DNA of 64,000 bases. It comes from Halocaridina rubra (lineage: Eukaryota; Arthropoda; Malacostraca; Decapoda; Atyidae). A model generated the notes under the pieces. The model saw nothing but the letters and a program-made list of their open reading frames with translations. It did not search any database and was not told the DNA's origin. The position numbers and the translations under genes are program-made. Every line of letters begins with the position of its first letter. The stretch's first letter is position 1. The stretch is from NCBI GenBank assembly GCA_037179515.1, contig JAXCGZ010005686.1:155001-219000 (forward strand), given 5' to 3'. Of this stretch, positions 39,599 to 51,572 are shown piece after piece.

Positions 39599-42500
39599 GT
39601 AAGTTATATTCATATCAAGTTCTTGCAAAGCATACATCTTATTATATGAAACTTAAATTCATATTTATATAGGCTGCATTCGTATATAACCAGAAAATGT
39701 TTCATTAAAGTAGTTGAATTATAACAAATAAATCCTTTAATACCCTCTAATGTACAAAAACTAGACCCATAGAGCTTATATGATAAAATAGGTAATCTAT
39801 GGAATATATCTAACATTAAAATTTTCTTGAAGAATAAATGACGATATCATGTGCATGGAAATTATAATTGTCTTAACAAATTCTGAAACATTTTGCATTA
39901 AGTTTTTATTCATGTTTCTTCAACAAAATGTTTATTCAGGAAAGGTGAAGAGCTCACTCTGACTGAGAATGAGATATGGCGAGCTAAGCACATATATGAT
40001 TCAGCCTTTCATCCTGAGACCGGTGAGAAGATGACACTCATAGGCCGAATGTCTGCTCAAGTACCCATGAACATGACTATCACCGGTTGTATGCTGACCT
40101 TTTACAAGTATGAAGTATATCAGTAATTTTTGTAAGCTATATATTTTATTGACAGAGTATTTTTTTATATATGCAGACTTGTAATTTATACATCATAGTG
40201 ATGTGGTAATGATGTCAAAACAGCATTATTATGTCTCTAATGTATTTACTTGGTACTTAAGCATTAAAAATTGCACAAATATATATTAGTAATCTAAATA
40301 ATTTTATTAATTCAATTACAGCACCCTACATTAAACCTCATTATGCATACAGACTGGCAGATTTATATGCTTATCAGAATGTTTTATATAATACATTTGT
40401 AGGTAGTTGTCGATTTTGGACCTGTGGGATTACGACTGTTTGGCTGACCTTGACAGATTAATTAAATCCATTTCTGGCCACGTTTGTTTATCATATCCGT
40501 TTGTGTTGTAGTTGTTTCAAGGTTAAAACATAATACAGGGAGTCTCCTATTTACATCTGGTTTTCAGCTCTGACTGATTGATCATATCGCAGATTGGACG
40601 TTAGTGGAACCATTTAGTCAGTGGGAAAAATTATAGTATAGGACTGTAGTGCAGTGGATATGAACAGTATATCAGGAAGACTTCGAAGTGGGCAGAGTGA
40701 GGAGAATATTGAACCTGTCTGTGAGATGTTTGTTTAGTCAAGAAAAGTCCAATCGGTGACTAGCTGTGGAAATGAACTTCAGTACAACATCTCTCTTGCA
40801 TGGAGATGTATTGAGATCACATTGCAAAATCCATCAAATAGATATCACTGATCAATTTCACAGCTGCTTGCCTAATGGACTTCCCTTGACTCTGAACAAA
40901 CAGTTTCGTCATTCTTACTCTGCCACTTCAAGGATTCTAGGATTCCCTGATTTGGGTATGTCCTTTAAAAATGGGTCTTCATAACTTCCTATCTGTTGCA
41001 TAAAGCTGTCAGTAGACTGTCCAGAATTGTTGCTACACTTTGATCACAGATTGAAAACCTCCTAGCATGCAGCAATTTTATACCTCTGCTTTAGAGTCTG
41101 TACTATAACAGAAGAATGCAGCACAAATTTTCAAAGGAAGACTCAACACAATACTCAGCAACTGAGTAAGAACTTACCACAAGATGAACGTCATTGGTCA
41201 TGCATGCAGCTATAGGAAGAATATTTAGATGGCATTATTCGTAACCTTTCAATTCCTTGGTTATAAATTGGTTGTTATACTCTAAAAAAAACATTTTAGG
41301 GTAAATTGAAAAGGAAACATACATAATCAACTCTTTCTAACAATCAGACAGACTTGCCAGAATATTATTTAGATATTAGATCATGGTAAATTTTATTGCA
41401 AGATAGTATATTTCATTTCTAATTAAGGTATAATTTGATGGAACAACTACTTAAACCTGGTATGCACTTGAAGTCATGTACCTTTTACACTCCAGATTTA
41501 TACGGTATCCAAGTAAATTGCCAACAATATGATATCTGTACATCTCGTATAATACTGTAATCTGATGGTATTGTTTATCTAATTAAAAGTTTTTCATTAC
41601 AGGACAACTCCAGCAGTTGTGTTCTGGCAGTGGATTAACCAGTCTTTCAATGCTATTGTAAATTATACCAATCGCTCTGGGGACTCCCCTATCTCTTTAC
41701 AGTAAGTAATTGCCAACTTCCTGCCTAACTGTTTTGTGTAAAACAAATACAAAAAATTTATTATTATTTTATGTATTCTTTCACCCTTTTTGAACCTCCT
41801 ACTCCTTATGCTTTTATAATGCACTTTTGTGTTTATAATTTTTGAGCTTTTGTAGATGTTATTGGTTCCTTTTGACCGTTTAACCACCGAGGTAAATGCT
41901 TATTAACTTAAGAATTTACCTCTATTACTAAAGTATATTATCAGTTAGATCTTGTGATATCATATTAAAAACATAAGAGTTCTGTCTGTTTACCTAATGT
42001 CAATGTACAGTTTACATTATAGAGAGGTACTTTATTTTAACTTCAAACTGACTCTCCTTAACTTATCAGACAACTTGGAACTTCATATGTACTTGCAACT
42101 GGTGGTGCTTTGGCGACAGCACTCGGTCTGAATAGTATGGTCAAGGTAAGGAATATTTGTTTTGCCAACAATGCATTCTTAACTTTGGACTTCCTCTCAC
42201 TGAGTGTTAATATTTTGTGTGATTAAATATGATCAGGGTAGTATATTAAAAGAACTAAATGAGTTATGCACTGGTATTTACTTTACAGAACCTTCCTCCT
42301 TTGATTGGTCGTTTGGTGCCCTTTACTGCTGTGGCAGCAGCTAACTGTGTCAATATTCCTATGATGAGGATGAGGTAAGTCATAGTTTATTTCTATTATA
42401 AATTATAGTAAGTTGAAGTAAATTATTTGTCCGTGACTTAGGAATATTATAAGTGGAATTTTTTTTACTTTATTCCATTTCATATTTTATATATATTGAA

Positions 42501-43404
42501 TATATTTTACTCTAGCAGACTTGTTATCTTAGCCTAGTATGGTACATGCAGGTAACTTTTATTACAGAGATTTAGAGAGTTATTGATTTATATTAAGTGT
42601 TACAATATGTGTGAAATAAGTTATATGATTTTATGATATACTGAAACTTATATATATACAGTAGTCCTAATTTGAATATATGGCAAAATTTGCTTTGTTG
42701 ATGGAGTACGGAGAATACGGTATGAATGTAAAGGTTTAAATAGTTTTTCACCATAAAATCATGCCACTAAACATTATTATCTTGTGTCTGGCCTCATTCT
42801 AAATTTTGCGAAGTCAGTTTAGATATTTTCATTTTCATTTATTTAAGATAATAATTTATCAACTTTTGTAAGGTAGTTTCTAGTTGGCTAGCAGAATTAG
42901 TGTTTGAGTATGATTTGCATAACATGAACAATACTTTTTATATGTTTATTACTGAATATATCACTCACCACTCATACTTGTCCATTTTCATGTAATGAAT
43001 TATATAAAGAAGTGAAATCTCGATAGATATAGAGGCCTCATATATTTAAGGTAGATTGAAGTCCCTCAAGAGCTAGAATTAGACCTGGCTAGAAACTTCA
43101 ACCTGTGTTGTGTGAAAGCATCATTGGGTAAATTTCTGTATTATAAAGAATGAGTGTATGTAGACATAGCCAAGAAATGTACAAGGAGCATAATATTTAA
43201 GTTCTCTCTATATATACACAATAATTACTGTATTTGAAGACGGCAAATATGATTTTAACCAGTTTCTTACTATTGGATGTGATGGTTTGTCTTTTTTCCT
43301 CTGTAGTAGGACATTATTTGGTGTCAATGTTTGTTTGAATTTGTTATGTCACTGTGTCTGTCCAAGTATATTGAACACTTTTGAACCCCATATATGTAGC
43401 AAAT

Positions 43405-43441
<37 letters not shown>

Positions 43442-46400
43442 TTTTATTTTTTTTAAATATGCCTTATTTGTTAAGAAGATTTGTTCATTGGTTTAGAATA
43501 TTATGATGAGTCTTGAAACTTAAGAGAATTAAAAAAGAAATTTATTTAAAGGACCCCTTCTGCAATCATACCTGTGCTCATAATGCACATGGCTCTACCA
43601 CTGTCTTATGATGAAGTAAAATTTCTCTTGTTTTTTAATTACGGCTTGTCCTTTGGTATGTCAAACAAGACTTTAAACTGGTGATTCGCAGAAATATCAC
43701 TTTATCTATCTATATACAAGAGCCATACTCATAGCAAATATACTTCAACTCTTTGTGGGGAGAAAATACAGAGGAGGGGATTACCAGCCTCCTTGCTCTG
43801 CCCTATTGAGTTGGCATTTACGACATGAAGGTTAACACGGAAGAAGTAGTTTTACCCCCCCTCCCTCACAATATCTTAAATATCCTATTTCCTTGTGTAG
43901 CCAGAATAAGAATTCATTCATAGAGCACTTAGCACAGTATTCTTTGTTACCTTATAGACATATCATGTGCTGTTTTGTATTTTTTCTTTTTTCAATACAC
44001 TATGGAGTATGTTTTGTTATTTTGTATTATTGCTGAATATAGCATATTTTAAACAGACTTACACTAGGATAGTTAATGATCTTCATTGGAATTGAAAGAT
44101 AAATTTTTTATTTTTCAGTGATAATTATTATAAAAATTTTAATAAGATTATTTTTCCAATCCTAATGCATTATTTTTTTTTAAAGATGTGGACGTATTTT
44201 AATATTATAATATCTTTAGTAGACGCAATGTAGCTAGATATAGTTACCTTGTGAATAATTTCTAATACTTTAGTTTTTATTAACTCTACCAATGGGAGAG
44301 AAACTATCCATTTCATTCACATTTCAAATATGAGAAAGAACAATAAAGTATGTACTATATATAGTGTAATATATATATTTTGGTTAGGCAACGAAATATT
44401 AAGATTCAGTTACTATTCTATTTTCTTCCATCATCTCATTTTTACGTTGCAATGGTTTTCCACAGTCTATAAAAGAAAATGATGTATTATTGCATGTTGT
44501 TTTAGCCTTTAGTCAAACCTCCAATATGTGCATCATCATCACTTAGGGAGCTCCAGGAAGGGGTAGCCCTCATTGATGAGAATGGCAACAAAGTGGGCCA
44601 GAGTAAGACGGCTGCTGTTAGAGGTATCACTGCTGTCTGGATCTCACGAGTTATGATGGCTGCACCTGGCATGGGTGGGTATTTAATCTGTTAAAATTTA
44701 TCAAAAATTTTATCTCTATGATGGTACTTTTGTGTTGGTTTTTCCATGGTCATGGTGTTTCTTCTTGTTAAATGGCAATACCACTTGTTTTATTGTCTCA
44801 CTAGGGTTTTCCAAATTTGTTCTGGTTGTATTGGAGCTGCTGTAATATCATTACTTCAGTTGCCAGTATTTTGAATGCGATTTTCATTAGACTTTTGCAA
44901 TACCGTACATTAAAAAGTGTTGTTAATGGTATTAACTATTAGTGGGTGTGAAATGTATTGGTGAAAATTGGATGATTATTTAGTTAAGTTGATCAGGTGA
45001 ATGTGCTTTGTAATTCAGAGGGAAATTACCATGGATGCTTTTTTACATATTTTTGGTGTCTTATTTCCTTAGTCCAATATTCTTGTTTTTCTACATACAC
45101 TGTTATAGGTTTTTCTACCAAGACACTGGAATAGCTCCTTACTCCTTCGTTGCAGATATGGATACTTTGTCTTACTTTTAAACTTTGGAAGTAGTATCTC
45201 TCTCTTTTTTGTTGGTAATTATACTGAGAGTGAATGGCCTAAAACATTGTCAGGTATAGTAGAATGTTAAACGCAAAATGGCCGCTTTTCCAGGACATTT
45301 ATAATTGCCTTGAAATATTTGTGATACCATGACACAGAGAGTGGCGTGAAACTGGTGTGTCACTCATGGATCAAGACAACAACATCTTGGGGACTAGTAA
45401 GAAGGCAGCTAAACAGGGAGTTGCTATGGTTGTGCTCTCAAGAATCTCAATGGCTGTACCTAGCTGTGGTAAGGTGGATAACGTGTGTTGTCTGTCTTTG
45501 TTGTTCTTTGATGTTTAGTTTTCCTCTTCAGAAAATTTAGATTTGCTAGCAATGCTGATTTTGTAAGTTTTGTGCATTTTACTGGTATCATTAACCTAGA
45601 AACTAGAAATAGTGGCGTTTTGTTAATTGTTTCAATAATGTATGAGTTTTGCATATACTTTATTGCATTAAGGAGAAGTCCGTCATTTTCTGTTGACTTT
45701 TTATTTAAGGTAGATATGATATAACATAGCGTGGGTGTGTTTATTATTCAAATTCTAGTCATATATCATATCTAGAAATTTCAAAGGACATATTCCCTTT
45801 TAGTGCTTGATTTGCATGAATTGATATACATAAGCTCTACTTACGAACGACCGAGTTACAAACATTCACAGATATGAACAAAAATCAACCCATTAACTAA
45901 CAATATATTAATGTATGTATTACTGTACTGTACTATTACATTATTATTACTGTATTAAAACTCATTAATACTCTATGCTTTGTTTTATGTAGTTGTTAAG
46001 TGTCTTTAGCCTATTTGCTGCATAGTACTGCATATGTATGTACTGTACAGTATTTTTTGTTTTACCTAAATACTACTTACGAACGATTCTACTTATGAAC
46101 AGACTTCTGGAACATAACTCGTTCGTAAGTTGGGGAGTGCCTGTATATGTCTTTAATGTCTGGATTCCATTTAGACAGATTTATTAGAGACAACTTGACA
46201 TGGGCTTGCAATAACCCTTTTCCATATTTTTTATTCTGGCTGCAAGGCAAAACAAGCTGATGCACCAATGCTTGGAGGGAATATTATTGATTCCCACTTC
46301 CTGCAACATCTGAATACTCTGATAATTCTGATTTTTCCTGATCTATATGACGCTTATATACGGTATTTCAGGAATTGACATCATGTATGAAGATAAGCAA

Positions 46401-49400
46401 TATACTTTTAACATGTGACTTAAGTGAATTATGTAAATATAAACTCAAGCAGAATCGTGTATGTGTAGTGTACGTTTTATGAAGTTCAAGTAACTTACTC
46501 CAATATCTAATAGAAAAAAATTTATCTACATATTTTATCCTAATCCAATATTACAGTGTTGCCTCCCATCCTCATGAATATGCTGGAGAAGCGTGGCACA
46601 TTACGCCGCATGCCATGGATCTCTGCTCCTCTGCAAGTCTTTTTGTGTGGTGTATGCCTTACCTTTGCAACACCTGCCTGTTGTGCACTTTTCCCACAGA
46701 AGGCTTCAATTGCTGTTTCTAGCCTTGAAACTGAGGTGCAAGTAAGTGAAACTACAATTATTTTTAAACTAGAACATTTTGAATATGTTTTCCACAGAGT
46801 CCTTTAATAATATCTATTGCATTTTCTACCCTAATCTTAGAGGTTCTTATAATTTGTAATGGAACTCATATATTCCGAATTACTCTTTTTTTATGAAAGA
46901 TATGGTTATCTCATTTTTTTTCTAGGGTAATACTGAACCATTATACGAAATGGTTGATGAGGATATTTTCCTGTTTGTTTGAGGGTATAGTGTTTGTTTT
47001 TGTGAATGCAGTATGTGATTTTGTTGTCTTACTCTTGGAAAGTGTAATGTTTTTTAGTGATTGTTGGTATGTGTTTTTTGGTCAAACAGTTGCAGGTACT
47101 TCCCCCTACCTCCTCCTACTTGGGTCAACCACATGGTAGGTGGGCAAGAATCTTTTGCATGGAGGCCCAACAACTGCATCTGGTTTACCCCCATTGCTTC
47201 TTAACTGTAGAGCTCATAGATCAATATGGCAGGATAAATCAGTAACAGACATACAATATATATCTTTAATATTGTGGCCAAAAGATAACAACGTACGCCA
47301 ACCGTTTCTCTATAATCTCCTCCCGATCTCAACGTATACAAAAGACGCTGGAGGTGTAATATCGTATATAATAATTTGAGCTGAATTAACATAAACATGG
47401 CAAACACCCCATACCCAACCATGCCACTTAATCATGCCGCATGATCTGGCACAGTTAAATGGGATGGGCGTTAATTCTGCTCAAATTATATATATTCGAT
47501 ATGGCACTTCTCGAGCATCTTTTGTTTATTTATGTTGGAATCGTGAGTAGAATGTAGAGAAGCTGCCGGTGTACGATGTAATTTTTTGGCTACAATATTA
47601 AAGCTATATATTGTATGTCTGTTATTGATTTATCCTACCACATTGATCTGTGAGCTCATCAAATGGTAGCAGAACGTGGTTTGTGGCAGGTGGAAGAAAA
47701 TTGACGAGTAATAAGGCGAAAATAATGAAGAAAATATGACCGACAATAGCGATTGTGGACGGGTGCGAGTGCTGATGTTTGGAGGAGACAAATGTTACGA
47801 CTTCTGAATACAAGAATTAAAAGCATGGCAGCTTATCACAAGTATTGAAAATAAGAAACAAGCTATGACAGTCACCCTGTCATTCCCAGAAGGAAGCGAG
47901 GTGAGGGGTAAGATTTTCAAGAGGCTGACATTGACAAATTAGCAAATGACAACAGAGTGAATGTTTTGCTAGGCTACTTAAACTAGTGGTATAAAAAGGA
48001 TGAAATGTCAGCAGCATATGGACAATATTCGATAGACATAAAAAGGAAAAGGAAGACACTATGGAGAAGTATATTTTGGAATATGTGAAAAGAAGTGCAG
48101 TTTTAGGTAAGTACAAAGTGACTATACCAAAGTGTATTTTAGCTTTCAAACTACTGAATTTTGCTGGCTGGAAGTTAAAGACAAACAAATAGTGTTGACA
48201 GTAGTATCTTAAAGAAATTTTTTGGAAGCCAAAAAGTATTGTCATTGGGTGCAGTGTCAAGTAATGTAGGCCTAAGTGAAACTCCTGCAGTAGTAGTAAA
48301 ATCTGATCCAGTCTTTAACACAGAGGTTGTAAATGTGGTCATGAGGGGAAGAGGCCGTGCAGGATTTAGAAGAAGAAACGTTGCAAATTGAAGTGAGAAA
48401 AGTGGCCAAAAAACTGCTGATAAATACGGTAAAGTTAGAAAGTTTATTCCTGTAGATCTGAGTACCATCTATCTCCAGCATGTCCAAGAAATGTGTATGT
48501 AAATAGTGCAAATGAAGGAGTGCACGAAGCAGAGTCATATGCTGCTGTTGAAAGTCCTGAAAATAATTTCTGAGTTGGATAATAACAACATTTTCATACT
48601 TCTTAGTTCCTCCCCACAAAAGTGGGTGGGTGTGGAGGGGGGGCTGCTATGTGATGAAACTGTAGAAGTAAATCGGATGCAGCTATCAGGCCTCATGGCA
48701 GAAGATCCTTGCCAACTTACCCTACGGCTGACCCAAGTAAGAGGGTAGGGGAATTACCTGCAATTGTTTGACCACAAAACAAACAACAAACTATACAACA
48801 TGAACCATCCTTATACTTTCTAAGAGTAATGCAGAAAAATCTTGTATTACCTTCACAACAAGTAACACTATACCATTAGATGAACAACAGGCAAGTACCA
48901 TCATCAATCATTTCTCAATTATCAGTCAAATTTACCTCCATCATGGTAACCAAATCATCGTCAGATATAGGAGGGAGCTCCTGATATACCAAGACTATGC
49001 ACTTTCACCCACCATCATTTGAAGTACATTAATAGTCTCAAGCACTCATATACCTGTGGCCTTATAATATAATCAGCAGACACCTGGAACCACAAGACAT
49101 CCAAGCAATCATTTATATATCAACCCACAGCTACTCGAATAACATAACTTTACATCTGGAAGCATGGTATCATTATCACAATCCCCAAACCTAACAAATA
49201 TCCTATGCAATTCCTCCTCACATTGTCCCACTACACTATTCTGCACTCTCTCCTAAGTTACTGAACATCTTATACTGTATCAGTTACACCTCACTTTCCA
49301 TCAGCCCCATCGAAACACAATTTTAGACCATTACACTGCACTAAGACCCTTCTTACAAACCTGACAAAGAAATTTGATGGCATCTATACAACAGTTAGGC

Positions 49401-51192
49401 AAACATATAGTAACACTTCTCGTCTCATTAGATATAATAAAGCTTTGATGCTATTCCATTTTACATCCAAACATGCCCAGTATCATAGAAATGTGGCTTG
49501 CCAACTACCTCACAAGCAGGTGTGAAAACGTATCATTTGCCTGTCAGTTATCAAACGTCAGAAATTTTACAAATGGACTCCCTCAAAGATCTGTCTTGTC
49601 ATCCACACTCTTTAGCCCATCCATGCACGATCTAATCTCTCCACACTAACACCAAGTATACATAGCTTCATATGCAGATGACATAACACTCAAAAGTACA
49701 CTTGAAAGCACAAGTGCAGCTGCAAACCTCCTCCAGCCTTACCTAAACTACACAAATGGTTCATCACAAAAAGACTTAAAATAGACTTAGCCAAATCAGT
49801 AGTTACCCTCCTCCCGAACTTGAACAGAAGAACATTGTCACATCCCACAGCTCCTTATAAATAACATTCCTCTTAACACACACACACACAGATGGTTTAC
49901 CACAAACAGACTTAAATTAGCCTCAACCATATCAACAGATACTCTCCTCCCCAACTTGAACAGCAGAACGCTGCCACGTCCCACAGCTCATCATAAAATA
50001 CATCCCCTAAACACACAAACACCTAAAAGCCGTGGTATAATATATGATGCATCAATGTCATTTAAACAATAAGTTACGAATATAAAAAATGAACTGACAC
50101 CTACACTTTATGCCCTCAAGTCATTTGCACAAACATCATTTGGACACAACAAAGAAGCCACTAAAACAGTATTTAAATCTATATGGCCAGTGAGGGAATG
50201 CACAAGCCTTGGTTAGCTTTCTAACCTTGCTATGCACTATAACATCCTACAGACTATGCAAATCAAAGCCCCAAAAAACCATCACAAGCTGCACAGCTAC
50301 TACACCCACAGACCATTTACACCAAGAAACCATAGTCCTCATAGTGAAAAACCATCATAAATTGAAAGGCACACAAACACCAGCTGCAGGCTCTACAAAC
50401 CAACTCCACCCACATAACTACATGGCAAAACACACACAAACTAAGAAATAGTAAAACAACTATTTTGCATCATCATTTCTTCCCCCTCGCCCACCTCAAA
50501 CTAGTCTCTGCAAGTATATCCATTCCCAATTTACTCGCCATTCCATTCAGTAACTCAATGACATTGCACAGGTGTGCGTACAGCGTCTTGGCATCCATTC
50601 TTCCGAATCCTCACTTCCTTGTCAGGAAAAGCTGAAAATCTTTTTTAATGATCTCTCACAGGGATATAACACATCACCAGATACAAACAAGCACATTATG
50701 GAAGACTGCACTGCACACATCCACATATGCCAGTGACATAACATATCTTCGTGAGAACTCTGTGGGGAAGTCCTGGACCGGCTGCGGTGTTCCTTAGGAA
50801 CTGATGGCTGTTTTCATCAATGCAGCTTGCTTTGCCTTTTGAATTCTGTGAAAAAACCCACAGTTGACCATTGTAATACAAGTGTTAGTAATGCTAGCTT
50901 AGAATTAATAGTACCCTACTTTTGTAATTTTTTTCATGTAAAGTGGACTAACCTCCCCTGTGAAATTAAGCTGATGTTGATTAAGTAACCCCCTTTACTA
51001 TTTGATCCAGCACATTAAATAACACAATATGGACGTGTTAAAGGTACTAATATTCTAATGTTTTCCCATATGTCATGTGCCTAATATAAATGCGTATGAT
51101 TTATAATATTTAAATTTTTTTTCTCCAAACAGGAACAGATTAGGAAGTTACCAAGTGCTCCTGATGTTGTTTATTACAACAAAGGACTTTAG
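39450..51192 (+). CDS. Sideroflexin (SFXN1/3-like), 8 coding positions with alternative exon 6
   Basis: Mitochondrial inner-membrane carrier; SFXN1/3 import serine for one-carbon metabolism (family knowledge). Exons: 39450-39598, 39940-40107, 41603-41701, 42070-42145, 42289-42374, then 44547-44674 (6A) or 45338-45468 (6B), 46557-46741, 51133-51192. All junctions are GT-AG and phases match, giving 316 residues with 6A or 317 with 6B, the usual family length. Motifs: N-terminal [26 protein letters not shown] (74-81, the family HPDTGE box), [45 protein letters not shown] and a C-terminal YYNKGL ending in TAG. These favour SFXN1/3 over SFXN2. The first exon's ATG follows an acceptor (TTTCAG|ACGAGATG), so an upstream 5' UTR exon is expected. 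AATAAA at 51329 is the likely polyadenylation signal. Confidence 0.93.
39940..40107 (+). CDS. Sideroflexin coding exon 2
   Basis: Residues 50-105: [40 protein letters not shown]. Acceptor TATTCAG|G; donor TACAA|GTATGA. Confidence 0.93.
40108..41602. other. Sideroflexin intron 2
   Basis: About 1.5 kb, AT-rich. No exon, repeat or RNA gene recognised. Confidence 0.5.
41603..41701 (+). CDS. Sideroflexin coding exon 3
   Basis: Residues 106-138: [32 protein letters not shown], a membrane segment and the family's NYTNR box. Acceptor ATTACAG|G; donor TTACA|GTAAGT. Confidence 0.93.
42070..42145 (+). CDS. Sideroflexin coding exon 4
   Basis: Residues 139-164: [25 protein letters not shown], a glycine/alanine-rich membrane helix. 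Donor AAG|GTAAGG, phase 0. Confidence 0.92.
42289..42374 (+). CDS. Sideroflexin coding exon 5
   Basis: Residues 165-192: [26 protein letters not shown], with the conserved AAANC.NIP.MR box. Ends ATGAG|GTAAGT in phase 2. Confidence 0.93.
42375..44546. other. Sideroflexin intron 5
   Basis: About 2.2 kb with a (TTTA)n tract at 43401-43440. No other feature recognised. Confidence 0.55.
44547..44674 (+). CDS. Sideroflexin alternative exon 6A
   Basis: 128 nt coding [20 protein letters not shown], then [21 protein letters not shown]. This is the form closest to vertebrate family members (DENGN, AAPGM). Acceptor ACTTAG|G; donor ATGG|GTGGGT. Confidence 0.9.
44675..45337. other. Intron between alternative exons 6A and 6B
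   Basis: 663 bp, long enough for a functional intron, so steric exclusion by a too-short intron is not the mechanism. No obvious pair of docking/selector sequences was found by eye. Confidence 0.5.
45338..45468 (+). CDS. Sideroflexin alternative exon 6B
   Basis: 131 nt coding [20 protein letters not shown], then [23 protein letters not shown]. Same start and end phases as 6A and colinear over its length, one codon longer. Acceptor CACAG|AGAGTGG (the AG two bases further on would give an immediate stop); donor TGTG|GTAAGG. Including both 6A and 6B would shift the frame, so the pair should be mutually exclusive. Confidence 0.85.
45829..46143. mobile_element. Short palindromic-ended element (MITE) in sideroflexin intron
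   Basis: 315 bp between TA dinucleotides. The left end is CATAAGCTCTACTTACGAAC; the right end read inward is CAGGCACTCCCCAACTTACG. Internal sequence is non-coding. An inverted second copy lies at 63376-63690 and a fragment at 11875. TA target sites and CAG termini suggest a Tc1/mariner or pogo-group origin. Confidence 0.75.
46557..46741 (+). CDS. Sideroflexin coding exon 7
   Basis: Codes [62 protein letters not shown]. Acceptor TTACAG|TGTTGC; donor CAA|GTAAGT, phase 0. Confidence 0.93.
47095..47215. repeat. Dispersed repeat fragment
   Basis: CTTGGGTCAACCACATGGTA and GGCCCAACAACTGCATCTGG match the repeat at 23170-23240. It abuts the inverted LTR-like arm. Confidence 0.5.
47211..47425 (-). 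repeat. LTR-like arm, inverted copy
   Basis: GAGCTCATAGATCAATATGG...ACAGACATACAATATATATC is the imperfect reverse complement of 47440-47658, and the similarity continues inward for roughly 190 bp (AATTTGAGC.GAATTAAC in both). Confidence 0.65.
47440..47658 (+). repeat. LTR-like arm with following primer-binding site
   Basis: Ends in ...TCTGTTATTGATTTATCCTA and GATCTGTGAGCTCATCAAA, followed at 47663-47679 by TGGTAGCAGAACGTGG, which resembles the initiator-tRNA-Met internal primer site used by many Copia elements. The gag-like remnant follows. Confidence 0.55.
47690..48560 (+). pseudogene. Copia-type gag remnant
   Basis: Spread over shifting frames: [102 protein letters not shown], and an Arg/Gly-rich [13 protein letters not shown]. 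This order fits a UBN2-like Copia gag ending near its nucleic-acid-binding part. Several stops and frameshifts; no pol follows. Possibly GalEa-type, the Copia lineage of crustaceans (inference). Confidence 0.6.
48800..50460 (+). pseudogene. Decayed jockey-type reverse transcriptase
   Basis: Scattered across frames: [39 protein letters not shown], [36 protein letters not shown] (RT catalytic box), [22 protein letters not shown] and [15 protein letters not shown]. Many stops and shifts, so old. It is plus strand, in the last sideroflexin intron. Confidence 0.7.
51133..51192 (+). CDS. Sideroflexin coding exon 8 (terminal)
   Basis: Codes [19 protein letters not shown] and TAG; the Y.NKGL terminus is diagnostic of sideroflexins. 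Acceptor AAACAG|GAACAG after a 4.4 kb intron. Confidence 0.93.
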   Translation, partial: EQIRKLPSAPDVVYYNKGL

Positions 51193-51328
51193 AAATATTG
51201 CACATCTCCTTACGGTATACCTCAGAGATTCGGTCCACTCACTACAAGCATTCAAAAGTTAAACTGGTTTCTTCTAGTTTCAGCATGTAGGTTATAAGGA
51301 AACAAACATGGATTCACAAATGAATGCA

Positions 51329-51334
51329 ATAAAA
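51329..51334 (+). terminator. Polyadenylation signal AATAAA of sideroflexin
   Basis: AATAAA 137 bp after the stop codon, the first such hexamer in the 3' flank. Cleavage is expected 10-30 bp downstream. Confidence 0.6.
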
Positions 51335-51572
51335 TTAAGTAATTTTCTTTTGGTTGTAAAGTAACTTTCCCCCTAAATAACTTTAGAGTGCGAATTTTTA
51401 TTTATTATAGTAATATAAATTATACTTTTCCCTTGAGAAATAGGAATATAATAGTATTTCCTTTTAGAATTACTGTACATGGAAATATATTTTTGTAACA
51501 ATTATTTATTTATTATCCTTTAGCAAAAAATGGAATGATTTGGTGTAAAGTATAATATATCAACTTAAATCA

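Noticed and set aside
45346..45540. Second open frame across sideroflexin exon 6B
   Set aside because: A shadow of exon 6B in another frame; it would arise only if 6A and 6B were spliced together.
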